A program made the position numbers and the translations under genes. A DNA stretch of 64,000 nucleotides from a virus, in IMG/VR virus record IMGVR_UViG_3300021963_000090, positions 1-64,000 of that record; one strand, 5' to 3'. Positions 35,001 to 43,442 of this stretch are shown piece after piece. The notes under the pieces were generated by a model. That model did not search any database. It had not been told where the DNA came from and saw nothing but the letters and a program-made list of their open reading frames with translations. Position 1 is the first letter of the stretch. Each line of letters starts with the position of its first letter.

Positions 35001-38000
35001 TGCCAGGCCTCTTCCGATAGCTCTTGGATTAGCAATTCCTCTTATAAAACCCATAGATCTAGACAACATAGATGTATTTTTTTGAAATTCCATATCGTCA
35101 AGATGTGCCCAAACTTGATTAGTGCCGAACTGTGCTCCTCTTGTTGCGCCAGCACCGTAGTTACTTGGTCGTTGACCTGGAATATTAATTCCAGTGGGGC
35201 TTGATCCACCACGCTTATTAGCTTGAGCTTGTGTTTCTCCAGGCCTTGGGGTCCTTCTGGTATCTCTTCTTCCAGGAGTCATTCTATCTTTTTGATAAGC
35301 AAGGCTTATCCCTGGGAATCTTGATTCCAATGCTTTTACTTTTGAGTCTATGGAATTAAATGCAATTTGTCCAAGTCCAGCGTCTCTATATTTTCCTGTT
35401 GGAACAATTTTTGAAGCCATATCCTTAGCTACTGCATTCATAATACCTTTTGTTTCTTGTGGAGAAACTCCATTGTGCAACAAGAAATCTTCTAGATCAA
35501 TTAATCTTCCTGGCTCTTGTAAAGCAGCAATAATGTCTGCACCATTTGCACCACTGCCTCCCAGTTTTCCCGCAAGGGCGTCGTTCAGTGACTGTGGAAG
35601 AATCATTCCCCATCTGCCAACTAAATTAGCTTCTTTGCTGCTTCTACTGTTATATCCAAAAGAACCAAGTATGCTATTTGAAACGCCTGATGGCATATAG
35701 CCATCATTTGAAGATCCCAGATATCCACCATCATTTATTGATTTAAGTAAACCTAGATTTGCCTGAGTTGCCTCTTTATTTACAACGAACTCTCCAGGAG
35801 TAAGAATTGCTGGAACAATATCCCTATTTACATTTGGTCCAGGAACAATGTTTCCATCGTTCATAGTATAAACATAACCACCAGAATTCATCTTGCGTGG
35901 AACTGTTGTTTCAATATTATAACCAGCGCCTGATGTTCTTACCCCAAGTGCGCCTGCTACTTTATTTATAAAATCTCTAGTTCTTCCTTTTTTGAAAAGC
36001 TCTCTCATATTAGACTTTCCAGTAGGATCAACAACTGGCTGATTTAATGTAGGAACCATAGTAGGATTAATAGTTCTGCCCATTGCTGCTGCCTGTGTTG
36101 TAACAGCAGAAGAAATCATTCTTTCTGTTTCTAAGTTAAGAGCAATAATTTTTGCTTTAGCAGACTCTACTGTTAATTTACCTGCACGAAGTTCTGCAAC
36201 AATTAATGCAGACTCTCTGGCAGCATTATCTGTTAATTTAGATACAACTGGAAGTATGTCGTCAAACTGCATCATAAATTCTCTGCTTACTGTACCAGTA
36301 GCAACAATTTGTTTCTTTAATGCTTCAATTTCTGCCTTTGACTGCATAGCAAGTGTGGCCATCATGGAATGCCATCTTGCCGCCTCTCCTGAAACTATAC
36401 CAGTTGAAACTCCGCCAACAGATGTAAGTCCTGGAACATTTGGCAAAGCATCGTTCATGTAAATCTGAGGATTTTGTCCAATCTTCTGATTTACCATTCC
36501 AGATCCTGGAACCATTCCAAACATTGTCTGTGCAAGTCTTTCTTGCTCTGTCATTCCAGATCTTGGAACCATATGTGAACTTGCTCTTGTTCCCATTGGA
36601 CCTACTAATGGATGTTGTGGATTTACAACTCTTCCGCCGCCTGCGGCCATAACTAAATTTCCAGCCATTGTTGATACTGCTGGATTTACACTAAGTGCTC
36701 CTGCTTTTGCTTTTGCTTCTAGTACTGAAAACTCATCAATTAAGTTTCCTAATGCTTGTTTTAATACTGCCGCTGCTTTTGCATCGCTATAGAATGATTG
36801 TTCAACTAATTTACCAGCTTTTTCTGCAGCCAAAATTTCTGGTGTAAGATATTTCCATCCTTCTCCGCCTTTAAAGAATGCCTTCATATGGAAGACGCCC
36901 TTCATCATGTATCCAAAGAAGTTAGCAAGAACACCAGTAATCATAATCAATGGACCAGCTATTGCTGTAACTCCACCAAGAAGTGCTAGTATTTGTTTTA
37001 CTGGTCCAGGCAAATTATTTGCAAACTGTACAACCTTATCAATTACCTGAATAAGAGCTGTGTTAATAGTTAAGAATTGCTCACCAACATCTGCTAAAGA
37101 TGCCTTTAAGCTTTCTAATGCTCTACGGTATTTACCTGAAGCAGATTCTGTAACTGCTGTTAATTCTCGACCTGCAACTGCAGCTAATTCGTCTGACGAA
37201 GCCTTCATAAGATCTAATACCTGAAGAGTCTGGCTTCCTTGTCTTCCCAGATTTTCAAATAAAGCATTCAATCTTGAGAACTGGAATTTACCAAACAACT
37301 GCTCAATTGCCTGTTGCTTCTGTAGCGGATTGAGAGTATCTAATGCGCTCTGCAACGCCATAAGAGTTCCCGTTAAGTTGCCAGCGTTATTATTAACAAT
37401 TCCTAAAAGATCTATACCTAAAGTTTTAAACTTTCCTACTGCAACATCGGTTGGGTTAATCAGAGATGCGAGAGCTGACTTTAAGGCGTTTGCTCCTTCT
37501 GATGCATTAACTCCACCTTCACGCATCGCTGTTAGATACAAGGCTAGATCTTCTATGCTTCCGCCCAATCCTTTAATGATAGGTCCAGCCTTTGGAATAG
37601 CCTCTACTAAGTCATTAAGAGTTGTCGATGTTTGGTTTTCAACTGCGTTTAAAAAGTTAATTGATTGAGAAAGCTCATCTGTATTCTGTTTAAATGCTGA
37701 CTGTATTGCTAGCGTTGCCTTCATTGCATCTTGACGATCTACTTCACCAAGCACTGCAAGTCTTGTTGTTTCTTTAATAGAGCCTAAAAGCTCATCTCCA
37801 GTTTTACCTGTTGCTGCAATGTCCGCAGCTAGACCAATTGTTTCTTTAAAGCTAACACCCATAGCAGCAGAAATTTCTTTAGCCGTTTGAGTAACATCTT
37901 CTCTAACTTTACCAAGTTCCTGGGCTGAAGTTCCAGCCACATCACCGTACACCTTTGTAAGTCTTACAAGCTCTTGATCTGCTTGTCTAAATGCATCGGC

Positions 38001-38603
38001 TGCCGCTTTACCAAAAGCTGCCAATGGTACGGTTAAGCCTACTGTTAACTGACGACCAGCCCACTGAGTATTCTTACCCCAGTTAATAAGTTGTCCAGCA
38101 CCATCCTGAATAACCTTATTCATAATCTGCAATTCTTGTCTTGCAATTGCAGTCTTATTCTTTACTTCATCGAGACCTCTTGGAACATGCACATTGAACT
38201 GCATTAATCCTTGAGCGTTTCTGCCTAGTGGTTGTAGTACTGCATTCTGTAGAGCTACTTGCTGCTTAGCAAGGTCTCTAATTAATCCGCCAGTTCCTTG
38301 AGCATGCTGTCTAAATGTATTAAAGTATTGATTTAGCTTTAGCTTTCCGCCATCTAAATTTTTACCAAACTTTTCTACATCTGACTGTAAGCTTACGAAG
38401 TGTGTTGAGAACTGGCCTGTACTTCTTAGTGTGTCCGAAAAGGACCTGTTCATTACGGCAATTTGATTTGCCAACATCTTGTTAGAGTTAGCTAACTGCT
38501 CCTGCAATTTAGATAGGCTTGCAGTAACCTTATGCACATCGGCAATAAGGGCTGAGAAGTCGGCGTTAGCGACTATGCGGGTACTGATTGTTTCGTCAGC
38601 CAT
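32088..38603 (-). CDS. Tape measure protein
   Basis: 2,171 residues, the longest gene. The N-terminal coiled coil (about 1-190) is followed by the TP901-type tail tape measure core at about 190-430 (MGVSFKETIGLAADIAATGK, LREGGVNASEGANAL-like region). Hydrophobic segments occur near 530-570 and 1270-1370. Gly/Met-rich repeats (NMGGMVQGYEDGG) and a final YLVGERGPELFVPSSGG motif, common in these proteins, are present. It sets tail length; at about 0.15 nm per residue this predicts a tail near 320 nm. Ribosome site GGAG is present. Confidence 0.93.
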   Translation of the reverse strand: MADETISTRIVANADFSALIADVHKVTASLSKLQEQLANSNKMLANQIAVMNRSFSDTLRSTGQFSTHFVSLQSDVEKFGKNLDGGKLKLNQYFNTFRQHAQGTGGLIRDLAKQQVALQNAVLQPLGRNAQGLMQFNVHVPRGLDEVKNKTAIARQELQIMNKVIQDGAGQLINWGKNTQWAGRQLTVGLTVPLAAFGKAAADAFRQADQELVRLTKVYGDVAGTSAQELGKVREDVTQTAKEISAAMGVSFKETIGLAADIAATGKTGDELLGSIKETTRLAVLGEVDRQDAMKATLAIQSAFKQNTDELSQSINFLNAVENQTSTTLNDLVEAIPKAGPIIKGLGGSIEDLALYLTAMREGGVNASEGANALKSALASLINPTDVAVGKFKTLGIDLLGIVNNNAGNLTGTLMALQSALDTLNPLQKQQAIEQLFGKFQFSRLNALFENLGRQGSQTLQVLDLMKASSDELAAVAGRELTAVTESASGKYRRALESLKASLADVGEQFLTINTALIQVIDKVVQFANNLPGPVKQILALLGGVTAIAGPLIMITGVLANFFGYMMKGVFHMKAFFKGGEGWKYLTPEILAAEKAGKLVEQSFYSDAKAAAVLKQALGNLIDEFSVLEAKAKAGALSVNPAVSTMAGNLVMAAGGGRVVNPQHPLVGPMGTRASSHMVPRSGMTEQERLAQTMFGMVPGSGMVNQKIGQNPQIYMNDALPNVPGLTSVGGVSTGIVSGEAARWHSMMATLAMQSKAEIEALKKQIVATGTVSREFMMQFDDILPVVSKLTDNAARESALIVAELRAGKLTVESAKAKIIALNLETERMISSAVTTQAAAMGRTINPTMVPTLNQPVVDPTGKSNMRELFKKGRTRDFINKVAGALGVRTSGAGYNIETTVPRKMNSGGYVYTMNDGNIVPGPNVNRDIVPAILTPGEFVVNKEATQANLGLLKSINDGGYLGSSNDGYMPSGVSNSILGSFGYNSRSSKEANLVGRWGMILPQSLNDALAGKLGGSGANGADIIAALQEPGRLIDLEDFLLHNGVSPQETKGIMNAVAKDMASKIVPTGKYRDAGLGQIAFNSIDSKVKALESRFPGISLAYQKDRMTPGRRDTRRTPRPGETQAQANKRGGSSPTGINIPGQRPSNYGAGATRGAQFGTNQVWAHLDDMEFQKNTSMLSRSMGFIRGIANPRAIGRGLASAGRFAPGRRIPGAIRFNSGGMVPSANGNKYNMGGMVQGYEDGGPVYGPKRPNVFQEARSKGFFGQSLTRPRAGGGMSPMAGMGAGMAMQFGGQMMGGTAGTVMQMASILPMIAPGGLTKVLAIVPKIISGFTSMTKIISVVRSGLVLLTRALPGGIAIAAIIGLVKAFQAWRKNVADAKRDSIALNGITEKGAKELGIKYTSLTDKIKLLREEQKLAADKARSYFESYSSSGVKGLTLTIQQLKELKERVKTDMPEMIDTFNNIDASKVNDLAANLKAQMLASGKSVEEATNLIYALVEASDKAGMGVSAISNKAFAGITDKGSAASFVLKNLAQNIKDVTEIDPSAFASNVDTAITSLDAAVSSLIGTKDESGKVLDEAGAIAIQFEKMTESGIKNNKLGEETLKTLKAQRPEFANILNKSDTIGGMYAKWRLMLAGVKIDLKAISSAQAETLATFEAGLQAAADTALLVGNNLNGVANVAPTLKKVTDLQKAAQTAAEKGAKGTAGLDKAKIKAIQDEIKAIRERAEARKRALRETFDRENAELELQQAKLDLQSAIARGDNEAAAAAQIRIQQIQKEASIRIAEANYDEKARKEEAIQQKLLDDDAAAKDKAGQNVNTNQNAATNLAKSAKTISDLTNQITSLGTRLSMLNPKSKDYKSQEAEIKMLFSNVMQDVAKAANLDKYVAEAFSNYLNKDAKGKYIPAESKTYMFPRRGEVTMGGAFDNLKALSGSMSSFSLDLMGKDNRSLTDIYNIMAKGESKSRTITPEDLQKAIKAVQADPAKYSMSDRLGIISSAAKKSTDKDGYLTDDAREVLLNYYNMKKNDTFKYGSEEYRTTIGADAKILLPKAVRKAMGGYVRRAASGVSGMTGSQPYLVGERGPELFVPSSGGQIIPNNILGASYNIPSGRIGNISGMGNSSSSNIVYNIDIDLNGTNVTADDIMRRFKAELALVNAKEGRSRTLGGNY

Positions 38604-38613
38604 TTATCTCCAG

Positions 38614-39278
38614 TTACTCCTTAGAGTATCCTAGTCCTTCTCCAATTCCGAATCCAGCCTGAGCTGCGAATCTTCCTTGTAGCGACACAACATCGTTGCT
38701 ATTAGCATTTATTCCTGCTGCTCTCAACTGTATGTCTTCAAAACTAGAAGCCTCCTTTTTATCTTCTTGATACTCACCTATATCTACTCCCTTTAAAGAT
38801 GCTTGGAACTTTTTTAGATCATGTTCCTTTTTCTTCAAAGCCTGGAAAGTATTTATAAGTTCTGGCATTGATAGATTTTCTTCAAGTTCATCGTAATTTT
38901 TCCAATGACCTAAAAGAAAAAGTTCTCCTTCTAAAGCGGCTAAGTCTAGTTCTGACCAGCCAGAACCGCTGCCGCTAGTAGGTTTGGGTCGTCAAGTTTA
39001 ATTCCTCCGCAAACTTCAAGGATGCGGTTCATTGTTGGAACATCAAGAGCGTCTTCGAATGCATCTCTATTTGCTACTAGTTCTGGTAATTGTCTTTCTA
39101 ATGCAATTGCACAGGCATCGATCAAGATGTTAAGTGTCTCATCTTCTGTTTGAGATTCGCCTGTCTTTTGTATTGCTATCATGAACTTACGAAGTTCTTT
39201 AATCGATAGTGGCTTTAGCTTTGCTATGTCACCATTTTGTAGAGTTACTTCTTCTACGTCATATACTGTTGTTGCCAA
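38614..39278 (-). CDS. Tail assembly chaperone, -1 frameshift product
   Basis: A 221-residue fusion formed when ribosomes slip -1 at CCCAAAC (38982-38988). The first 99 codons are those of the shorter chaperone; then the frame runs through SGSGWSELDLAALEGELF and LGHWKNYDELEENLS into the helical, charged end MPELINTFQALKKKEHD. The -1 frame is open from the slip site onward, although it has no start codon of its own until an internal ATG at 38868. This arrangement (gpG/gpGT-like) before the tape measure gene is standard in long-tailed phages; the pair coats the tape measure during assembly. Confidence 0.85.
38946..39278 (-). CDS. Tail assembly chaperone (G-like)
   Basis: 110 residues from a TTG start that has AGGAGG 6 nt upstream (read MATTVYDVEEV). 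An earlier TTG at 39305 has no ribosome site. The fold is mostly helical with a short beta start (VTLQNGDIAKLKPLSIKEL). It is the abundant product of the frameshift pair. It follows the major tail gene and its terminator, with its own promoter. Confidence 0.85.
   Translation of the reverse strand: MATTVYDVEEVTLQNGDIAKLKPLSIKELRKFMIAIQKTGESQTEDETLNILIDACAIALERQLPELVANRDAFEDALDVPTMNRILEVCGGIKLDDPNLLAAAVLAGQN
38982..38988 (-). other. Programmed -1 ribosomal frameshift site
   Basis: Heptamer CCCAAAC, read in the zero frame as C CCA AAC, fits the X XXY YYZ rule for -1 slippage. The zero frame stops 12 codons later (TAG at 38946) while the -1 frame continues for 122 codons. A GC-rich stretch follows (GCGGCAGCGG). 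Confidence 0.85.
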
Positions 39279-39307
39279 TTTAATCCTCCTAGGATCTACT
39301 CTCAATC

Positions 39308-39336
39308 ATTATACTAAAAATAATATACTAATACAA
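39308..39336 (-). promoter_or_regulatory. Promoter for chaperone-tape measure operon
   Basis: TTGTAT (39331-39336), 17-nt spacer, TATAAT (39308-39313), starting about 25 nt before the TTG start. It lies directly after the terminator of the major tail gene. Confidence 0.6.
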
Positions 39337-39337
39337 C

Positions 39338-39366
39338 CAGAAAGCCCCTGATTTCTCAGGGGCCCC
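39338..39366 (-). terminator. Terminator after major tail gene
   Basis: Stem GCCCCTGA/TCAGGGGC (39344-39363) with a 4-nt GAAA loop, followed by TTTCTGG on the minus strand. The U-tract is short, so some read-through is expected. Confidence 0.7.
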
Positions 39367-39384
39367 ATGGAATTAATTATTTAA

Positions 39385-40107
39385 TTATACTACCAATACA
39401 CGGTCAATAATCTTACCGTACTCTTGTCCTTCGTAGCCGCTCATAGCGGTTGGAAGAAGACGGAATGTTACTGGGAATGTGGTTGGGGCTGAACGAGCCA
39501 AAGTAAACTGTGACTGTTGTACTGAAAGAACACGACGTGCATAATATACACGCTCTGTCTGAGCACCTGATGTAGTTGGTGCTTGACCAACTGCAACAAG
39601 CTGACGCTCTGTTGGTGCAATACCAAGAGCACCTGCGGCTAGACCTAGAGTATCCTTCTTAGTTGTGCCTGTACCTGTTGAAATAATTGTGTTATCTTGT
39701 GTGATTGCGGTGTTATTGGTTGGATCGTCTGGCTGTCCGAAAACTACTAGAACGTTCTCTAGTGTTCCTTCTGACATTTCAGTTGCGATCATAACCTCCA
39801 TCGCTGACTTGAACAGCTTTGCTGTATCAAGAAGCTGGTCGACAGTTACTGAATCATATGTTGGATTGTATGTAATCTGCAAACCGTTGTTGGTAAAACC
39901 TACGTTTCTGTAATAGAAAGTACCAGACTCAACTGCGTTAAGTGTATCTGTATAGGATGTTCCTGTTACAAATGCACCAGCGTTAGTTGTTCCTGGCTCT
40001 GAGTTTTCGTATGTTGCGTATCCTGATGTTGTTGAATCAATGTTTGAAATAAACAACGGAGATGCACCTACGAGAATGTTTTTAGCATTACCTGCGTTTT
40101 GTGCCAT
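39385..40107 (-). CDS. Major tail protein
   Basis: 240 residues, beta-rich and low in charge. It opens MAQNAGNAKNILVGASPLFI and has NNGLQITYNPTYDSVTVDQL in the middle, the tail-tube pattern, and ends GYEGQEYGKIIDRVLVV. It is placed between the connector genes and the tail chaperones, the conserved place of the tube gene. It has its own promoter and terminator, fitting the need for many copies. Ribosome site AGGAGG upstream. Confidence 0.85.
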   Translation of the reverse strand: MAQNAGNAKNILVGASPLFISNIDSTTSGYATYENSEPGTTNAGAFVTGTSYTDTLNAVESGTFYYRNVGFTNNGLQITYNPTYDSVTVDQLLDTAKLFKSAMEVMIATEMSEGTLENVLVVFGQPDDPTNNTAITQDNTIISTGTGTTKKDTLGLAAGALGIAPTERQLVAVGQAPTTSGAQTERVYYARRVLSVQQSQFTLARSAPTTFPVTFRLLPTAMSGYEGQEYGKIIDRVLVV

Positions 40108-40194
40108 ATTGTGTTTCCACCTCCTGGAATTCTTTGGTTATTAAATTGTAAATCTAAAAATCTTGGCTGGCTAGGCCTCTTCCCTCTTGGTACA

Positions 40195-40223
40195 ATTTTA
40201 GTCCATTAAGGGTAAAAAGGCAA
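40195..40223 (-). promoter_or_regulatory. Promoter for major tail gene
   Basis: TTGCCT (40218-40223), 17-nt spacer, TAAAAT (40195-40200). The leader is about 80 nt. The remainder of this 120-nt gap shows no gene. Confidence 0.55.
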
Positions 40224-40227
40224 ACCC

Positions 40228-40740
40228 CTATAGGAATCTCCCTTGTCCGTCTGTAATTCTAGAATATTTAATTTCTAGAATGACCTCAGCGGCAAAGAAA
40301 CCTTGTAGCTCTTCTGATGGGGCAGTTGGAGAGATATCTGCTATCCAAATAGTATGGAATTTAAACTTATCTGATAGTTCTGCCCATTTGTTTATATCTC
40401 TAGCTGACTCATCCATACGCCTAAATTCATCAGTTAGATAGTTTCTGATCTCATTTATATCAGACACAGAGGTTGAATATAGGGTAAGCATTATTTGCTC
40501 ACAGCATATGAGCCAGTTATCCTCATATGACATTCCGACCTTATCATATACAATATGCTTCTTTCCGCTCAAGAACTGATTCATTTCTGCTGCCTGCTGA
40601 ACAGGAATAATTGGAACTATATTTTCATTTAAATTATCGCTCCAGTAGTCATCTTGGTCAAATATATTTCTAGAAGATAGTTGATCCCACAAATACTTTC
40701 TAAGTTCTAGCATTGCGTCTAACTTATAATTAGCTGTCAT
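40228..40740 (-). CDS. Probable tail terminator / tail completion protein
   Basis: 170 residues. A helical start (ALDAMLELRKYLWDQL-like) is followed by a beta-sheet centre (WLICCEQIMLTLYSTSVSDI) and a final strand (AAEVILEIKYSRIT), the alpha/beta layout of tail terminator proteins. It lies just before the major tail gene, the normal place for tail terminator genes. The overlap with the upstream gene is ATGA. Confidence 0.6.
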   Translation of the reverse strand: MTANYKLDAMLELRKYLWDQLSSRNIFDQDDYWSDNLNENIVPIIPVQQAAEMNQFLSGKKHIVYDKVGMSYEDNWLICCEQIMLTLYSTSVSDINEIRNYLTDEFRRMDESARDINKWAELSDKFKFHTIWIADISPTAPSEELQGFFAAEVILEIKYSRITDGQGRFL

Positions 40741-41522
40741 AGGGCACCTCCGAATGCTATAGCAAGTGCTGAGTCTGCCTGAGATCTAACAATATTAGGA
40801 GAAAACTTATATTGAACTTTTTTAATATTAGATGGAAGCTTCATAGCTTTAGTCAGTCTTGAATTAAATAAAGATTGAAACCCAGAATTTTTAATAGATG
40901 TATTTACTAACTGTCCGCTAAAAAATCTAGAATACGCAAGAGCAAACTGATTTCTTGCTGCTGACCCTCCAGGTCTTTTTACTGTAACTGGTGCACCTTT
41001 AGGCATAAATACTGTTTCTCCATTATATTCAAATACCAGTCTTTCCGCATTCTTTGGTCTAATAACTAATGGCAATCCTTCTTCCATTACTGCGGCTTTG
41101 TTAATAAACATATGTCGTCTTTTACCTTTACCAGTTGGAACCATAGATCTTGAAGGCTTAAATTCATAATTAATTCTAAAAGAAAGGCCTTGCTCAGAAA
41201 TTTTATTTATTTTAAATAGCCTTGCAGTTGGATTTCCAACCTTTTTCCACTCATACACATGGTGCAAAGACTTTGGTCTTGTTCTTGCAAGTGCGTCTAC
41301 ATAGTTACCAAAATCATCATTTATTTGATCAAATATTGTTTTTGTAAAAGCATTTTGAAACTGCTTGCTAGATGTTAGTTTTGCTATTACATTAGCTTGA
41401 TAATATATATACGCAGATACTTGAGCTACCGTACTATCTTTCAAAGTTCCGCCTGGACCAGATCCACCCATTAGTCTTTCTAGACCGCTAGATGCTTGAA
41501 CCAGAAGATTGCTATTGTCCAA
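40737..41522 (-). CDS. Neck / head-tail connector protein
   Basis: 261 residues, basic, with long stretches of Arg/Lys (PTGKGKRRHMFINKAAVM) and helices near the start (YQANVIAKLTSSKQFQNAFT). Located between the head-closure-like and tail-terminator-like genes, so a neck component (HK97 gp10-like position). No sequence motif proves it. Confidence 0.6.
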   Translation of the reverse strand: MDNSNLLVQASSGLERLMGGSGPGGTLKDSTVAQVSAYIYYQANVIAKLTSSKQFQNAFTKTIFDQINDDFGNYVDALARTRPKSLHHVYEWKKVGNPTARLFKINKISEQGLSFRINYEFKPSRSMVPTGKGKRRHMFINKAAVMEEGLPLVIRPKNAERLVFEYNGETVFMPKGAPVTVKRPGGSAARNQFALAYSRFFSGQLVNTSIKNSGFQSLFNSRLTKAMKLPSNIKKVQYKFSPNIVRSQADSALAIAFGGAL

Positions 41523-41940
41523 TTTGCTGATTCTCCGATCTCTTCATAGATGAGTTATATGCTATCACACGGCCAAATGGGTCTGTGACTGGGGTTGTTC
41601 CCATTACTTCAAATACAGTTGGAGTCTCGCTAGGGAAATTGATTTCGTGCCAAATAACATTGCCATCGTTATCTCTAATGTTAGTAACTTTTTCTCTTGG
41701 AGTTAGTCTCTCAGATGTTCTAACCTGAATAATTTGATCGTTGATATACTTGTTTGAAAATACTTGTTTATCACTAGACCTAGTTGTTGCAGAGTTGCTA
41801 ATAACTCCCTTTGCATGGCATGCTACAGTTTTATAGTATGACCATTCACGAATAATAGCCCCAGTATCTGTATCTTGAACTTCAGTCTGCTTATAAACAT
41901 CTAGATGCATAGACAAGACTGAGTCTATTAGGTCGTTCAT
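41512..41940 (-). CDS. Head closure-like protein
   Basis: 142 residues, beta-barrel pattern (LDVYKQTEVQDTDTGAIIRE, then IQVRTSERLTPREKVTNI, VWHEINFPSETPTVFEVMGT-like strands). Size, strands and position after the adaptor gene fit the head-closure protein that seals the portal. It overlaps its neighbours by 1 and 11 nt. Confidence 0.6.
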   Translation of the reverse strand: MNDLIDSVLSMHLDVYKQTEVQDTDTGAIIREWSYYKTVACHAKGVISNSATTRSSDKQVFSNKYINDQIIQVRTSERLTPREKVTNIRDNDGNVIWHEINFPSETPTVFEVMGTTPVTDPFGRVIAYNSSMKRSENQQIGQ

Positions 41941-42923
41941 TATATAATTTCTACCTTTGTAGTAAGGACATAGTCTGCCAGCAATTTATCTGCATATGCA
42001 TTTCCTGTACCAGTATGTGCTTCTCCAGTATATTCAAAGTCCCAGTCAAATGTTGATATCTTCTTAATATACTTGTTTCTCCATACACTGTCTTTAGTAA
42101 AGTAGTCTTTCATTAATTCAATTGCCGCTAACTCTACGTCGTCTGGGACCTTTTCCCAACCAAATCTGCCCTGTACCTTGTAAGGTACCCCAGACTGAAA
42201 AACTCCAGAAGCATAATCATGTATGCTTGGCGGGACCATTCCATTTGCTGTATACACAGTATTGTCTAACATTCCTGCACGATTAATTTTAATTCCATAT
42301 CCTGTTTCAGAAACTTCTACTGGATAATTCCAATTGTCTATTTCATTAATTGTGTCTAATAGCAAAATGTCTCTGGCATACAATTCATGTAGGGTATTGA
42401 TTTTTGCTGGCAAAGGAAGAATGTCTGAATCATATCCATATACGACATAAAGATCATCGTACAAATAGAAACTCTGTCCTGTGTGCTGCTCTATCTGTTT
42501 ACGAGCATATCTTTCTGCTCTCACCAGTTCTTTATATGATTTATAATTTGGGTCTGAAGAATCTATGCTAAATCCTAGATCTTGAACGTGATTAAAGTCA
42601 ACATATGGGGTTACTACATAAACCTCATCCATACGTATTACATTTGTAGAGCCAATCATATACTCCCATTGAAGCCTCAATGTTTTATTTCTATCAGTAT
42701 ATTGATATGGAATATTTACGGCATATGCGCCAGGATTATTCTCGTCTGGAACAGATGTAAGAATTGTAAGTAAGTGTGTAGGATTGATTGCTGGACTAAT
42801 AGCAGGATCATTAGTTACATCATATAGCTTTACTATAGGAGTAGTGTCTGGTACTGTTACATCACCGTTCCAAAAAATCTGATGCGTAATTGGGGACTGT
42901 GTCCTAATTAATATCTCTGCCAT
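41940..42923 (-). CDS. Head-tail adaptor-like protein
   Basis: 327 residues in two parts. The N-terminal part is a beta-sandwich (HQIFWNGDVTVPDTTPIVK). The C-terminal part has helices typical of adaptors (ELVRAERYARKQIEQHTGQS and DVELAAIELMKDYFTKDSVW) that dock to the portal. The extra N-terminal domain is longer than in simple gp6/gp15-type adaptors. Encoded after the capsid genes, as expected for a connector. Confidence 0.65.
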   Translation of the reverse strand: MAEILIRTQSPITHQIFWNGDVTVPDTTPIVKLYDVTNDPAISPAINPTHLLTILTSVPDENNPGAYAVNIPYQYTDRNKTLRLQWEYMIGSTNVIRMDEVYVVTPYVDFNHVQDLGFSIDSSDPNYKSYKELVRAERYARKQIEQHTGQSFYLYDDLYVVYGYDSDILPLPAKINTLHELYARDILLLDTINEIDNWNYPVEVSETGYGIKINRAGMLDNTVYTANGMVPPSIHDYASGVFQSGVPYKVQGRFGWEKVPDDVELAAIELMKDYFTKDSVWRNKYIKKISTFDWDFEYTGEAHTGTGNAYADKLLADYVLTTKVEII

Positions 42924-42937
42924 CTTATAGGCCTAGA

Positions 42938-43339
42938 TTAGTTGTAGTACTCCTGGACTTCCTTTGGAGTTGCTAATCTAAAGCCCTCCTCCTTATCAAA
43001 AATTTCTTGAGCCTTATCTTTATTCATTGCTACAAATGGGTGTTCTTTTGTGAACGTGTAACCCATAATATCATATCTAAAATTAGCTCTGGTCATTCTT
43101 ACTAATACTGTGTCTGCTGGCTGTTCCGCCTTTGGATCAAACTTAGGTAATACCTCTACTGACATATCTTCTTCGTCTTCTTCCATCTTATCAATGGTCT
43201 TGTTATATACAGACCAAGTTACGCCTTCTTCTGCGAGGGCGGCAATGATATCGGCTTTATTTTTTAGGCCTTCGGTTTCGACTGCAAAGTCTTCTGCAAT
43301 CTTTTTTAATTCAGATACCTTTAATGTCTCAAATGACAT
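42938..43339 (-). CDS. SAP/HeH-like structural protein
   Basis: 133 residues. The N-terminus is a small helix-extended-helix motif (LKVSELKKIAEDFAVETEGL then KNKADIIAALAEEG), as in SAP/LEM-like folds that bind nucleic acids or proteins. An acidic linker (KMEEDEEDMSVE) is followed by a C-terminal domain (RANFRYDIMGYTFTKEHPFV). It lies between the major capsid and connector genes; a capsid accessory role is plausible. It starts a transcription unit after the capsid terminator. Confidence 0.6.
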   Translation of the reverse strand: MSFETLKVSELKKIAEDFAVETEGLKNKADIIAALAEEGVTWSVYNKTIDKMEEDEEDMSVEVLPKFDPKAEQPADTVLVRMTRANFRYDIMGYTFTKEHPFVAMNKDKAQEIFDKEEGFRLATPKEVQEYYN

Positions 43340-43368
43340 ATATATATCTCCTCATTCTACTCAAATCA

Positions 43369-43374
43369 ATTATA
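43369..43374 (-). promoter_or_regulatory. Extended -10 promoter for connector operon
   Basis: TGCTATAAT directly after the capsid gene terminator; the leader of about 20 nt includes GAGGAG before the ATG at 43339. Confidence 0.55.
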
Positions 43375-43387
43375 GCATTACTAAATT

Positions 43388-43420
43388 AAAATGAAAAGCC
43401 CCCAAAATTAATTGGGGGCC
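43388..43420 (-). terminator. Terminator after major capsid gene
   Basis: Stem GCCCCCAA/TTGGGGGC (43398-43419) with a 6-nt AT loop, then TTTTCATTTT on the minus strand. A strong factor-independent terminator. Confidence 0.85.
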
Positions 43421-43442
43421 TTTCTTACGGGTTAATTCCTAA

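Noticed and set aside
34417-35700. Plus-strand frames inside the tape measure gene
   Set aside because: Low-complexity Pro/Ser antisense shadows of a well-supported 2,171-residue gene.
38614-38868. Independent 84-residue gene starting at the internal ATG
   Set aside because: The frame is open far upstream to the slip site and has the expected chaperone sequence there, so it is the end of the frameshift product.
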